Part shown: positions 8,607 to 17,632 of the stretch, one piece after another
Layout: every line of letters begins with the position of its first letter
How positions within the stretch are numbered: position 1 is the stretch's first letter
Origin: Psychrobacter sp. 72-O-c
Lineage (GTDB): Bacteria > Pseudomonadota > Gammaproteobacteria > Pseudomonadales > Moraxellaceae
NCBI RefSeq assembly: GCF_904846605.1
Contig: NZ_CAJHBI010000022.1
Span: 1 to 61,668, forward strand
Reading direction: 5' to 3'
Length of the DNA stretch: 61,668 nt
The notes under the pieces: generated by a model
Told to the model about the DNA's origin: nothing
Database searches by the model: none
Seen by the model: the letters and a program-made list of their open reading frames with translations, nothing else
Program-made: the position numbers and the translations under genes

Positions 8607-10157
8607 TTAACCATGCTTGAGCTGGTGCGGGCGAAAGCCAGTCGCCAATAATACCGCGCCATATACCGCTGCGCCAACGCCGCACATAATGAGCAGCGCA
8701 ATTAGGCGTCGCCACTGCGCCTCGTCGGTAGGGAAGTAAGGCAGCATCACATAAAGCACGCCCACCATGGCACTTGTGGCAATTAAAAACTGAGCAAAGA
8801 GCTTTTTCCAATGCGTACCAAAACGGAAAATATCGCGTTTATGTAAGAAATAATACAATAAGCCAGCATTGACAAAAGACGCACCAGTGGTCGCCAGTGC
8901 CAAACCACCATGTAGCGGAATCTCAAGTAAATAAAATATACCAATAAAAATCACACTAAAAATCATGTTAGCAAAGACCGAAATAATACCGATTTTCACT
9001 GGCGTTCTAATATCTTGACGCGCAAAAAATGCTGGGGCAAATACTTTAATCAGCATAAAGCCTAAAATACCACCCGCCATGCTACGTAGTGCGAGCGAAC
9101 TCATTTGCGCATCACGTAAGGTAAATTCACCACGTAGGAATAGCGCCTGCATTAGCACATCAGAGAGTATAAATAATGCTGCTGCAGCGGGTAGCCCGAC
9201 CACAACAATCAGCCGTGCGGCCCAATCGATGGTCTTTTTAAAAGTGATATCATCTTTTTGGGCTTCACTTTTTGATAAACTTGGCAGAATAACCGTACCA
9301 ATCGCCACCCCAATTAGGCCCAACGGCAGCTCGCTCATACGCTCAGCAGCATATAACCACGAGACCGAACCACCAATCATAAGCGAGGCAAATATGGTGT
9401 TGAGCAGCAAATTAATCTGAGTAACGGATACTCCAAAAATAGCAGGTAGCATCAGCTTTAAAATGCGTTTGACGCCTTCATGCTGGAAATCAATTTTAGG
9501 TAGCACCAACAGCTTTTGTTTCGACAACTGCGGCAATTGAATCAATAATTGCAATAATCCTGCAATGGCCACTGCATAGCCGAGCGCCATAATGGGCGTC
9601 TCAAACATAGGTGCAAAGACCAGCGCCGCGCCAATCATACAGAGGTTTAATAATACCGGCGCAAAAGCAGGTGCAGCAAAACGTCCGTAGCTTTGTAAAA
9701 TACCACTGGCAAAAGCGGTCATGGAGATAAATAATAGGTAAGGGAAGGTCAGGCGTAATAGTTCAGCGGTAATAGCAAACTTATCGGGCTGATCGGCAAA
9801 GCCGGGGGCAAATAAAGTCACGACCCACGGTGCCATCAAAATCACCACTACGGTGAGCATCGATAAGATTAGCAAAAGCGCGCCTGAAGTGCGACTGACT
9901 AAAATCTGTACCTGCTGTAAGCTATACTTTTCTTTATATTCTGATAACACTGGCACAAAGGCTTGGCTGAACGCGCCTTCGGCAAACAACCGCCGTAAAA
10001 AATTGGGTATCTTAAAAGCGACCAAGAAGGCATCCATCAGGCCACCTGCTCCGAAGACTCCTAATAAAACGATGTCACGTACCAATCCTAAAACACGCGA
10101 CAACATGGTCATACTGCTGACCACCATAGTTGAACGAAATAACCGACTTTTTGCCAT
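8607..10157 (-). CDS. murJ: Lipid II flippase MurJ (MviN)
   Basis: Moves undecaprenyl-linked lipid II across the inner membrane for peptidoglycan assembly. The 516-residue protein is almost entirely hydrophobic helices, consistent with the 14-helix MOP exporter fold. The N-terminal signature is clear: STMVVSSMTMLSRVLGLVRDIVLLGVFG, then DAFLVAFKIPNFLRRLFAEGAFSQAFVPVLSEYK, which contains the conserved arginines. The start is the ATG at 10155-10157 (MAKSRLFRS). It lies downstream of ampD on the same strand with a 143-base gap, so co-transcription is possible; both act on peptidoglycan. Confidence 0.95.
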   Translation of the reverse strand: MAKSRLFRSTMVVSSMTMLSRVLGLVRDIVLLGVFGAGGLMDAFLVAFKIPNFLRRLFAEGAFSQAFVPVLSEYKEKYSLQQVQILVSRTSGALLLILSMLTVVVILMAPWVVTLFAPGFADQPDKFAITAELLRLTFPYLLFISMTAFASGILQSYGRFAAPAFAPVLLNLCMIGAALVFAPMFETPIMALGYAVAIAGLLQLLIQLPQLSKQKLLVLPKIDFQHEGVKRILKLMLPAIFGVSVTQINLLLNTIFASLMIGGSVSWLYAAERMSELPLGLIGVAIGTVILPSLSKSEAQKDDITFKKTIDWAARLIVVVGLPAAAALFILSDVLMQALFLRGEFTLRDAQMSSLALRSMAGGILGFMLIKVFAPAFFARQDIRTPVKIGIISVFANMIFSVIFIGIFYLLEIPLHGGLALATTGASFVNAGLLYYFLHKRDIFRFGTHWKKLFAQFLIATSAMVGVLYVMLPYFPTDEAQWRRLIALLIMCGVGAAVYGAVLLATGFRPHQLKHG

Positions 10158-10300
10158 GAGAGCCTATTGTGCCTATTGGTTTGCTAAGTTGTCTATTAAT
10201 TTACTAAGGTTAAAAAAACTGACGGATTATAGCATTTTCATAACACGGTGGATAAACGAATTAGGTATGGAATTTAGAGTCTCAATAAATAGCTGATTGG

Positions 10301-10906
10301 TTAAAGTGTGAGGCGCTGTTGAGACACCATCTCACGCAACTTCGTCCATTCAAAATAATCACCCGGATCTGTCTTACGACCGGGGGCAATATCACTATGA
10401 CCGGTTAAATGCCGATGGGTCTTAGGATAAGCTTTATATAATTCTGCGACCACTTGCGCCAGCACCTCATATTGGGCGGTGGTAAATGGCACAAAATCTG
10501 AGCCTTCAAGCTCAATACCAATGCTATAATCATTACACTCAGGACGGCCAAGGTAACTTGATTTGCCTGCATGCCATGCGCGCTTATTAAAGTTCACAAA
10601 TTGGGTAATTGCTCCATCACGCTCAATAAAAAGATGCGCTGAAACTTCTGCGCCCTCAATAGTCTGAAAATAGGGATGCGCCTGCCACTCTAATTGATTG
10701 GTAAATAATGCTTTGACGTAGTGCAAGCCATTAGCGTCACAGGCGCCAAACTCGTTCGGTGGTAAGCTGATATTATGGACGATAATAGCGTCGATACTGA
10801 CGCCATCCGGACGCGAGTTACTATTTGGCGAGCACAGCCACGTGGCTGCCGACAGGCGACCGTCATTAATGGTCATTAATGAGTCAGTCTGAGACGATTT
10901 TGGCAT
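10301..10906 (-). CDS. ampD: 1,6-anhydro-N-acetylmuramyl-L-alanine amidase AmpD
   Basis: Cytoplasmic zinc amidase that removes the peptide from anhydro-muropeptides released by lytic transglycosylases, such as the Slt at 0.5 kb. In species with AmpR/AmpC its loss raises beta-lactamase expression. The 201-residue form has H44 (IIVHNISLPP), H170 and D180 in GHSDIAPGRKTDPG, matching the zinc ligands of the family, and GIELEGSDF. The ATG at 10904-10906 is preferred, with AGAG 5-10 bases upstream; a longer frame reaches 10954. It is divergent from the DUF4105 gene. Confidence 0.93.
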   Translation of the reverse strand: MPKSSQTDSLMTINDGRLSAATWLCSPNSNSRPDGVSIDAIIVHNISLPPNEFGACDANGLHYVKALFTNQLEWQAHPYFQTIEGAEVSAHLFIERDGAITQFVNFNKRAWHAGKSSYLGRPECNDYSIGIELEGSDFVPFTTAQYEVLAQVVAELYKAYPKTHRHLTGHSDIAPGRKTDPGDYFEWTKLREMVSQQRLTL

Positions 10907-11178
10907 AATATTCTCTTTGATAATGGTTTTTATAGATCTGCTATAAGTGGGCATCGAGTCATTTTTATAATAAGATTTTATATAAGATATAGTTGGTTCA
11001 TTTTAAAACGAATACCAGCCACACGTGAATATCAGCGTATCTTCTTTATTTCATATACAATATTAATGATAAGCATGGCGAATTCAAAGTTAGTTATTCG
11101 TAGCATTCATTCGTGACAGTTAAACGTACCCTAATAGCGCTACTAGCGTATGAATTATACAATGCGAGATTTTACCTC
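10907..11178. promoter_or_regulatory. Divergent control region of ampD and the DUF4105 gene
   Basis: A 272-base AT-rich spacer between two genes pointing apart, so both promoters should be here. Several TATAAT-like hexamers occur around 10960-10995, but I cannot pair them confidently with -35 boxes. An in-frame GTG at 11113 could extend the DUF4105 protein upstream. Confidence 0.45.
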
Positions 11179-13341
11179 ATGTCGATAAATCTTAAGTCCC
11201 TATCCGTAGATTGTGTGCTAACCACGGCGAGCCAGCGCGCACGTTTGCCCTTAGCAATTGTAGGGCTGCTTTTAACTGCGCAGGCCCAGGCATTTTTGCC
11301 GACACCGCAATCGGTAGTAACTACAGGTGAATTAGCGCCTACTTCACAGCCAGCTGTGGCAAAATCAAATGCCGCAATAACGACAGCGATTAGTGATGCT
11401 AACAATGATAGTGCTAATACTGACAATAATAACGACACAACGCTTTTGCAAAATACTGAGGCTGAACAGCTACTAACAACATGGCGTCAGCAAGTACAAC
11501 AAAACAACCTTGCCCAGCAGACAACATGGCGACGATTATTATATTTTGTTGATGATAAAAAAAGCCTTTTTGGTAAAGGTAAAACTAAAAGTCTGGTCGA
11601 TAACAAAGACTTCTTCTTAAGTACCAAGGGTCAACAAGACTCAGGCGCCGAGCTTGACGCCATGCTGGTAGCGCTTGCTCAGGAATTGACAACGCTTGCT
11701 GCTAATAATAGTAGCAAGGCTCAGACCAATAATAACTCTGTATTATGCCGTTTCCCTGCGCGGGTGCAATGGCTGACAGATGCTTTAAACATTGATGACT
11801 CGCTTTTGCAAGCGGACTGTCCAGAGCTTGATAACTGGATGGCAACTCTAGCACCTGAGCAACTGTCAGTCATGTTCGCGCAAGAGTATTTAGACAATCC
11901 GCTCTCTGCTTTTGCTCATACCTTATTGCGCATTGATTCACCCACCAGTGCGGCAGACCCCAGCCAAATCCATCATGCTTATGCGCTCAACGATACGGTC
12001 GATGGCAATCCTGACGACCCTTTTGTGATTTATGCAATCAAGTCGATGACGGGTCTTTACAATAATAAGATCGAAATTGACCCTTATCCAAAAAAGCTGG
12101 CCAAATACTTACAAGACGATGAGCGTGATACCTGGACGTATCAGTTGGCTTTGACGCCAGCGGAAGTCCGACAAATTATGTCTCACGTCTGGGAGACCAA
12201 AAATTTGGCACTACCGTATTACTTCACCACGGATAACTGTGCTTCTGAAATTCTGCGCTTAATTGATGTGGTACGCCCGCAAAAGCATTTGTTGAGCCAG
12301 CTGCCTTATGCGGTCATTCCTTCTGATGTGATTCAACTGTTAAGTGATGAAAATCTGCTAGCAAATAATAACTATACGCCAGCCGATAGCACCATACGCC
12401 AAGCGCAGCTTAATAAAGCCAAACAGTCTCGCCAGCAGTTAGGCTATCAGCAGACAACAAAAGAAGCGTTAAATAATATTAAATCAGCGGATATTAATCC
12501 AGCATCAAGTATGTCAGCCGATGGTCAATCGCTACTGACGCGTCCTATTAGTGTGGCGGATAACAACCCGTTAGATCGCCATCCGCTACAGCTTGGTCAT
12601 ATCGGTGTTGGGCATCGCGGCGATAATAGCTATATCGATCTCGGACTGCGTGCCGGCTACCATGACAGCCTTGATCGTCCGGCAGGGCTTCCGCAGTTCT
12701 TTAATTTAGAAGGTCTGGCCACCACGTTACGTCTTTATGATACTGATGAAGGAAAGAGCAATAGCAAACCAAAAAGTGTGGTTTTGCAGAATTTTACCTT
12801 AATTCGCGGGCGCTCATTTAACCCTGTAAACACCGCCAAGAAAGGCAAAACATGGGGTGTAAGTGTTGAGGCTACTCGTATCAATGACGGCTCGCAGCAA
12901 GAGGGCACTGACCATCTAGTCGGCAGTATGACCTATGAGACTGGGAAGTCGTGGGCGTTTGGGGCACCGCGCACTGGGTCATCGGGCTCAGTTACCGGTG
13001 AAATGCCGCCGCAGCTGTGCTATACCTTTGTTACTGGTGCGGCACAAGCAGGGCGTGGAATCAATAAAGGCTTTCGGGTTGGAGCAGGGATGAACGCTGG
13101 TTGCCGTTATCAAATTAACAATCAGTTACGTGTGCAAGCTGAATTGCAATTGCCATATTGGTATCATGGCGACAGCAACCAGCCCGACGTTCGCGGTTAT
13201 TATTGGCAGCCGATTACCACCCTCGGGCTACAATATGATATTGATAAAAAGCAGGCGCTACGCCTTAATGCCAGCTATGATTGGCAAGATCGTGTCGATG
13301 CTAATGACGATATACAGCTTTCATATAGACGTTATTTTTAA
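11179..13341 (+). CDS. DUF4105 (Lnb N-terminal domain) protein with a probable outer-membrane barrel
   Basis: A 720-residue exported protein. A signal peptide ends AQAQA (cut near A38). A low-complexity Asn/Asp/Ala linker follows. The middle carries the DUF4105/Lnb-N pattern: AFAHTLLRID, then VIYAIKSMTGLYNNKI, YQLALTPAEVRQIMSHVWE and YYFTTDNCASEILRLID with the family's conserved Cys. The last 250 residues alternate in a beta-barrel manner and end in RRYF, a terminal aromatic typical of barrels inserted by BAM. The family is named for the N-terminal region of lacto-N-biosidases, but most bacterial members have no known activity. The ATG at 11179 (MSINLKS) is chosen; GTG 11113 is an alternative. 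Confidence 0.75.
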   Translation: MSINLKSLSVDCVLTTASQRARLPLAIVGLLLTAQAQAFLPTPQSVVTTGELAPTSQPAVAKSNAAITTAISDANNDSANTDNNNDTTLLQNTEAEQLLTTWRQQVQQNNLAQQTTWRRLLYFVDDKKSLFGKGKTKSLVDNKDFFLSTKGQQDSGAELDAMLVALAQELTTLAANNSSKAQTNNNSVLCRFPARVQWLTDALNIDDSLLQADCPELDNWMATLAPEQLSVMFAQEYLDNPLSAFAHTLLRIDSPTSAADPSQIHHAYALNDTVDGNPDDPFVIYAIKSMTGLYNNKIEIDPYPKKLAKYLQDDERDTWTYQLALTPAEVRQIMSHVWETKNLALPYYFTTDNCASEILRLIDVVRPQKHLLSQLPYAVIPSDVIQLLSDENLLANNNYTPADSTIRQAQLNKAKQSRQQLGYQQTTKEALNNIKSADINPASSMSADGQSLLTRPISVADNNPLDRHPLQLGHIGVGHRGDNSYIDLGLRAGYHDSLDRPAGLPQFFNLEGLATTLRLYDTDEGKSNSKPKSVVLQNFTLIRGRSFNPVNTAKKGKTWGVSVEATRINDGSQQEGTDHLVGSMTYETGKSWAFGAPRTGSSGSVTGEMPPQLCYTFVTGAAQAGRGINKGFRVGAGMNAGCRYQINNQLRVQAELQLPYWYHGDSNQPDVRGYYWQPITTLGLQYDIDKKQALRLNASYDWQDRVDANDDIQLSYRRYF

Positions 13342-13450
13342 GCAGTCCTAAGTATAAAAAATAATATTTTACGTTGCCTAATCAACGGCTTATAAAGAAG
13401 ACACCTTTTTAAAAACAGCCTGAAAACACAGTTATAAATAAGGATAATTT

Positions 13451-14290
13451 ATGTCCACTCAAAAATTACTCGTTATTGGTCAAGGCGATATTGGCCTACC
13501 GGTAACCAATATGCTGGCTCAGGAAAATGTAGCAGTCACGGGATTGGCACGTAGTGAACGTGAACATTATGCCTTAGATGATAAAGCTGACTTTATTCAA
13601 GCGGATGCACTGACACTTAGTGCTGAGCAATTACAGAGTTTTACGCGTATTACCATTATTGTAACCCCTGATGAGTATTCCACTAGTGGTTATAACGACA
13701 GCTACTTGAGTATTTGCCAGCATTTATCAACGCTTGCGGATAAATTAGAAGCGCTTGAACGGGTAGTCTTTATTTCTTCAACAGGGGTTTATGGGCAAAA
13801 CAAAGGGGAATGGGTCGATGAGTATACCGCGCCTGTCACCCCTGAACGTGATGCGTCAAAGGTGATATTGCAAGCAGAACAAGCGTTGCAACAAGGGTTT
13901 GGTGAAAAGGCTATTATCATTCGCCCGAGTGGTATTTATGGCCGGGAGCGGTTGATGCGTCTGCGTAAAGCTAAAGAAGCGCAAAAAGATCTTATAGCAG
14001 CTGAGAGCTGGAGTAACCGTATTATGGATCGCGATTTGGTGACGATTGTTACCAAAGTGCTAATGATAGATGCACCAAAGCCCATCTATCTTGCCACTGA
14101 TTATCTGCCGGTGACCACGCTTGAGCTGACTACTTGGCTCAGTAAGCAAGTAGGTGAGACACCGCCAGAAGTTGATAGTAAAAAAATATCAGTAACAGGC
14201 AAACGTCTGCACAGCAATATTCCGCTAGCTTGGTTAAATTATCCTGATTGGCAGGCAGGTTATCGTGATATCTTGCAGCAGCAAAAATGA
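13451..14290 (+). CDS. NAD(P)-dependent epimerase/dehydratase (YeeZ-like SDR)
   Basis: A 279-residue extended short-chain dehydrogenase fold. The dinucleotide loop is GQGDIGLPVTNML, the middle strand carries VFISSTGVYGQNKGEWVDE, and IIIRPSGIYGRERL follows, as in E. coli YeeZ and related proteins. Substrate unknown. The classical catalytic Tyr-x-x-x-Lys is not clear (Y in GVYGQNKG), so activity should not be assumed. An AAGGATAA SD precedes the ATG. It follows the DUF4105 gene by 109 bases. Confidence 0.82.
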   Translation: MSTQKLLVIGQGDIGLPVTNMLAQENVAVTGLARSEREHYALDDKADFIQADALTLSAEQLQSFTRITIIVTPDEYSTSGYNDSYLSICQHLSTLADKLEALERVVFISSTGVYGQNKGEWVDEYTAPVTPERDASKVILQAEQALQQGFGEKAIIIRPSGIYGRERLMRLRKAKEAQKDLIAAESWSNRIMDRDLVTIVTKVLMIDAPKPIYLATDYLPVTTLELTTWLSKQVGETPPEVDSKKISVTGKRLHSNIPLAWLNYPDWQAGYRDILQQQK

Positions 14291-14445
14291 GATAGCAGCC
14301 TGGTATAATCAGTCGCTTTAATGCTACTACTTAACGCTATTAAAGGTTGGTTATTGACTTTGACCTTTATTTTGTTTGTTCTGTTTTTATAACTGCTTTT
14401 TAGAATTATGTTTTAGTTTTATATTTTATAGCCTATGGAGATTTC

Positions 14446-15414
14446 ATGACCCAGCCATTTACTTCTGATGATCGTTTATCTAGCGCCCCATTATTATCAG
14501 GGCAGGGTAAGGGTGCAGAAGGCAGCGTTGGGCGATTATCTAATCTGCCGGATAGCGAGCAGCCTGCTATTGTGCATCCTAACTTTGACCCTAACCAAAC
14601 ACCCCTCGATCCCGCTCGTCCGCTTCGAGACATTCCAGAGCCAACGCGCCGTGGTAATGGTCAGCTGCGCCGCCTTTATGGTAAATCGGTGCGTTTTACT
14701 CAACCGAATGAGGATTCGCTATCTAAATGGCGACTGATCGGCTCTGAGGCATTGGCTGAGCATTTAGCACTGCTGGACGCTGCCAAGCTGATTACGCTGC
14801 CCGATAGTTTTTATCATAATTATAGCGAGCAGCCTTTATTATCTTCGTTTGAGCACATGACCTTGCTGGATATGGCCGATATTCAGCGCGCTATTAGACG
14901 TTATCCCAATCTTGACCGTTATGGTTTTACCAAAACTGAAACTACGGTCGATGACCAAAAAAATAAACTACAAAAAACAGCCAATAGCTACGACCCTGAT
15001 GAGTTGCTGAGTAGTTTGTATGCAGATGATTGGCAAGTGATATTGCAGCCACAACAGTTTGAAGGCGGTGAGGGCAGCTTAGCAACCGATATTATGGCTT
15101 GCAGTGTGGCGGTTCATGCATTGAAGCAATGTCCTACCCGAAAAAGCGTCAATCAAAGTTATAGCGCGGCGCAAATTTGTGAGTACGTTCGCAGCTATCT
15201 GCTTAGTCAGTTATCTATAGCACCGATGCAGCGCAATCAATATCGACAAATCCGACTGTTTGCAGGGCACATTATTGTTGCCGCTTATCATTTGGGCTGG
15301 GATGTTCAAATACGCGCTGATGGAGAATGTTATTTTAATATCTCATCACGTTGTAGTCTGCTGACCCGCTATGCCAATATGCCCGATTACCATATCAATG
15401 GTTGGTCAAGCTGA
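14446..15414 (+). CDS. Conserved-looking hypothetical protein
   Basis: A 322-residue soluble protein that I do not recognise. The N-terminal 70 residues are Pro/Ser/Asp-rich and probably disordered, ending in DIPEPTRRGNGQLRRLYGKSVRF. The rest is mixed helical, with a C-terminal block QICEYVRSYLLSQLS through AGHIIVAAYHLGWDVQIRADGECYFNISSRCSLL that looks like a folded domain. No signal peptide or membrane segment. GGAG lies 5 bases before the ATG, a good ribosome site, and composition is like its neighbours, so it is a real gene. It precedes pyrE by 83 bases; shared transcription is possible. Confidence 0.65.
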   Translation: MTQPFTSDDRLSSAPLLSGQGKGAEGSVGRLSNLPDSEQPAIVHPNFDPNQTPLDPARPLRDIPEPTRRGNGQLRRLYGKSVRFTQPNEDSLSKWRLIGSEALAEHLALLDAAKLITLPDSFYHNYSEQPLLSSFEHMTLLDMADIQRAIRRYPNLDRYGFTKTETTVDDQKNKLQKTANSYDPDELLSSLYADDWQVILQPQQFEGGEGSLATDIMACSVAVHALKQCPTRKSVNQSYSAAQICEYVRSYLLSQLSIAPMQRNQYRQIRLFAGHIIVAAYHLGWDVQIRADGECYFNISSRCSLLTRYANMPDYHINGWSS

Positions 15415-15497
15415 ATAATAATGCGTACAATAACGCAAATTTTTTGCTGATCTATTTCTCGATTGGCTGATCAACTTTTTGTTTACAAGGAAGCCTT

Positions 15498-16193
15498 ATG
15501 CACCCCACTTCATTTTCATCTCATAACTTTATTCAGTTGGCCCTAGACAATAAGGTGCTTAAGTTTGGCGAGTTTGTTTTGAAGTCTGGACGTATTAGTC
15601 CTTATTTCTTTAACGCAGGCTTGTTAGCGACTGGTGAGATGCTATCGTTATTGGCACGCGGTTATGCTGAAGCCTTAGCTGAGCAAATGGCTACTAACAA
15701 CAATGACGCTGATAGTGCTAGTAGTAAAGAATTAGTCATCTTTGGCGCGGCTTATAAAGGCATTCCGTTTGTGGCTGCCACCGCACAAGCATTGTGGCTA
15801 CATCATGGTATCAATGCCGAATGGGGTTATAACCGTAAAGAAGTCAAAACCCACGGTGAGGGCGGTAATTTAGTCGGTGCTGATGTCAGTAATAAATCGG
15901 TGTGGATACTTGATGACGTTATCACTGCTGGGACGGCTATGCGTGAAGTCATCGATATTTTAGAGCAAGCAGGTGCCAGTGTTGCTGGTATTATCGTTGC
16001 TTTAGATCGTAAAGAAAAAGGTTTGGCTGAACATTCTGCTATTCAAGAGTTGGTAGCAACCTTGCAAGTACCGGTACGCGCCCTAGTGAATATGGATGAT
16101 TTAATCGGTTATCTTGCTGATGGGAATCGTCAGCATAAAGACGCGACCCAACTTGCAAAAATGCAGCATTATCGTGCGCAATACGGCGTGTAA
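15498..16193 (+). CDS. pyrE: Orotate phosphoribosyltransferase
   Basis: Makes orotidine 5'-phosphate from orotate and PRPP in pyrimidine synthesis. The 231-residue protein shows LKFGEFVLKSGRISPYFFNAG at the N-terminus, AYKGIPFVAATAQAL, GYNRKEVKTHGEGGNLVG (mobile catalytic loop) and the PRPP-binding motif VWILDDVITAGTAMRE. Slightly longer than the E. coli enzyme because of a short Asn/Asp/Ser-rich insert near residues 64-76. AGGA upstream of ATG 15498 supports the start. Confidence 0.95.
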   Translation: MHPTSFSSHNFIQLALDNKVLKFGEFVLKSGRISPYFFNAGLLATGEMLSLLARGYAEALAEQMATNNNDADSASSKELVIFGAAYKGIPFVAATAQALWLHHGINAEWGYNRKEVKTHGEGGNLVGADVSNKSVWILDDVITAGTAMREVIDILEQAGASVAGIIVALDRKEKGLAEHSAIQELVATLQVPVRALVNMDDLIGYLADGNRQHKDATQLAKMQHYRAQYGV

Positions 16194-16281
16194 ATTGCCG
16201 TAAACATATGGCGTATTGCTGACGTCTTTGTATACGTGTCGTATTATTAATAACAACAACATCCAGTAAGCGAGCCTTATC

Positions 16282-17262
16282 ATGAGCCAACCAAATGTTA
16301 AAAAATCTTTGCCTAGCCGCTCTTTGAATATCTTAGTCATTATGGATCCGATAGAGCAGGTTAATTATAAAAAAGATACCAGCTTGGCGATGATGTGGTC
16401 AGCTCAAGATCGTGGGCACACGTTGGGCTATTGCCAAATCCATGATTTATGGCTTGATCGTGGTCAGTTGATGATAGATTCGCAGCCGGTGACCGTGCAG
16501 CGTGATCCTCAGGATTTCTATACTTTAGGTAAAAAAGGCACTGGTCCGGTTAGCGACTATGATGTCATTTTAATGCGTAAAGACCCGCCATTTGATATGC
16601 GCTTTATTTATGCCACTTATATGCTTGATCATGCTAAGGCCGCAGGCGTACTAGTCGTCAATGACCCGCAAGCCATTCGGGATTGTAATGAAAAGCTGTT
16701 TGCGACTTGGTTTAGTGACTATATGAGCCCAACGATTGTGACCAGTAAACAAGCACATATCCGTAAATTTATCGCCGACCAACAAGACGTAATCGTTAAG
16801 CCGCTTGACGGTATGGGCGGCACAGGAATATTTCGTCTGACCGCAGACAGCCCAAATATCGGAGTAACACTGGAGATATTGACCGAACTTGAGACTTTAC
16901 CAATTATGGCGCAGCGTTATTTGCCAGAGATTAAAGAAGGTGATAAGCGCGTACTGATTGTTGATGGAGTGGTAGTCGATTATTCTTTAGCGCGCATTCC
17001 AACCAAAGGTGAGACCCGTGGTAATTTAGCAGCAGGTGGCAGCGGAGTAGCCATGCCACTAACCGAAGTTGAACGTCAAGTAGCACAAGTAGTCGCGCCG
17101 ATTGTTAAAGAAAAGGGTTTGATGTTTGTTGGATTAGACTTGATTGGCGGCCGTATCACGGAAATTAATGTCACCAGTCCCACTTGTGTACGTGAGATTG
17201 ATGATCAATGTGGCACTGATATTGCGACCGACTTGATAGTTGCGATAGAGGCACGCTGTTAA
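16282..17262 (+). CDS. gshB: Glutathione synthetase
   Basis: ATP-dependent ligation of gamma-glutamylcysteine with glycine. The 326-residue length and motifs match bacterial GshB: IMDPIEQVNYKKDTSLAMMW near the N-terminus, MRKDPPFDMRFIYATYML, NDPQAIRDCNEKLFATWF, the ATP-grasp KPLDGMGGTGIFR, and RIPTKGETRGNLAAGGSG followed by DLIGGRITEINVTSPTCVRE. All ATP-grasp metal ligands appear present. It follows pyrE by 88 bases. A 370-base spacer separates it from murG. Confidence 0.95.
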   Translation: MSQPNVKKSLPSRSLNILVIMDPIEQVNYKKDTSLAMMWSAQDRGHTLGYCQIHDLWLDRGQLMIDSQPVTVQRDPQDFYTLGKKGTGPVSDYDVILMRKDPPFDMRFIYATYMLDHAKAAGVLVVNDPQAIRDCNEKLFATWFSDYMSPTIVTSKQAHIRKFIADQQDVIVKPLDGMGGTGIFRLTADSPNIGVTLEILTELETLPIMAQRYLPEIKEGDKRVLIVDGVVVDYSLARIPTKGETRGNLAAGGSGVAMPLTEVERQVAQVVAPIVKEKGLMFVGLDLIGGRITEINVTSPTCVREIDDQCGTDIATDLIVAIEARC

Positions 17263-17632
17263 AAGGCTGTCGTTGATAAAGTATGGTTAAGAGAAAGGAC
17301 TATTAGGGTAAGTATTATAAAATACTGTAGTAAGTTTGCCTTATTCGACTCTCTTTACCTGAAAGGCTTTTATTGCTTGGTAATACAGTCACTTGAGTGC
17401 CAATGAAGCATCAATTATTCTGTCATTTAACCTATAAAACACTGTATATCTGAGGATGATTTCCTCTATACTATGCGGGCTTTGACGTTATGGTTGCTTA
17501 CTAGGTTTGTAAGCCTGAACGTGACTGTTTAATGGCGTAAAGTTAATAGCGCAAAGTGATTGCGTAAAGTAATGATGCAAAACCTAATAATCAATTAATA
17601 TTAATGAATAAAGATAAGAAAGGCAGAGAGCA
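17263..17632. other. Spacer between gshB and murG with short degenerate repeats
   Basis: No gene seen. The stretch about 17530-17583 contains several near copies of the motif GCGTAAAGT / GCGCAAAGT / GCGTAAAGTAATGATGC at roughly 15-17 base spacing. TATACT near 17467 is a possible -10 element for the murG transcript, without a convincing -35. AGGCAGAGAG just before 17633 is the murG ribosome site. Confidence 0.4.

Noticed and set aside
9853..10296. 147-codon plus-strand frame inside murJ
   Set aside because: Opposite the conserved N-terminal MurJ coding sequence; Lys/Asn-rich composition of an antisense shadow.
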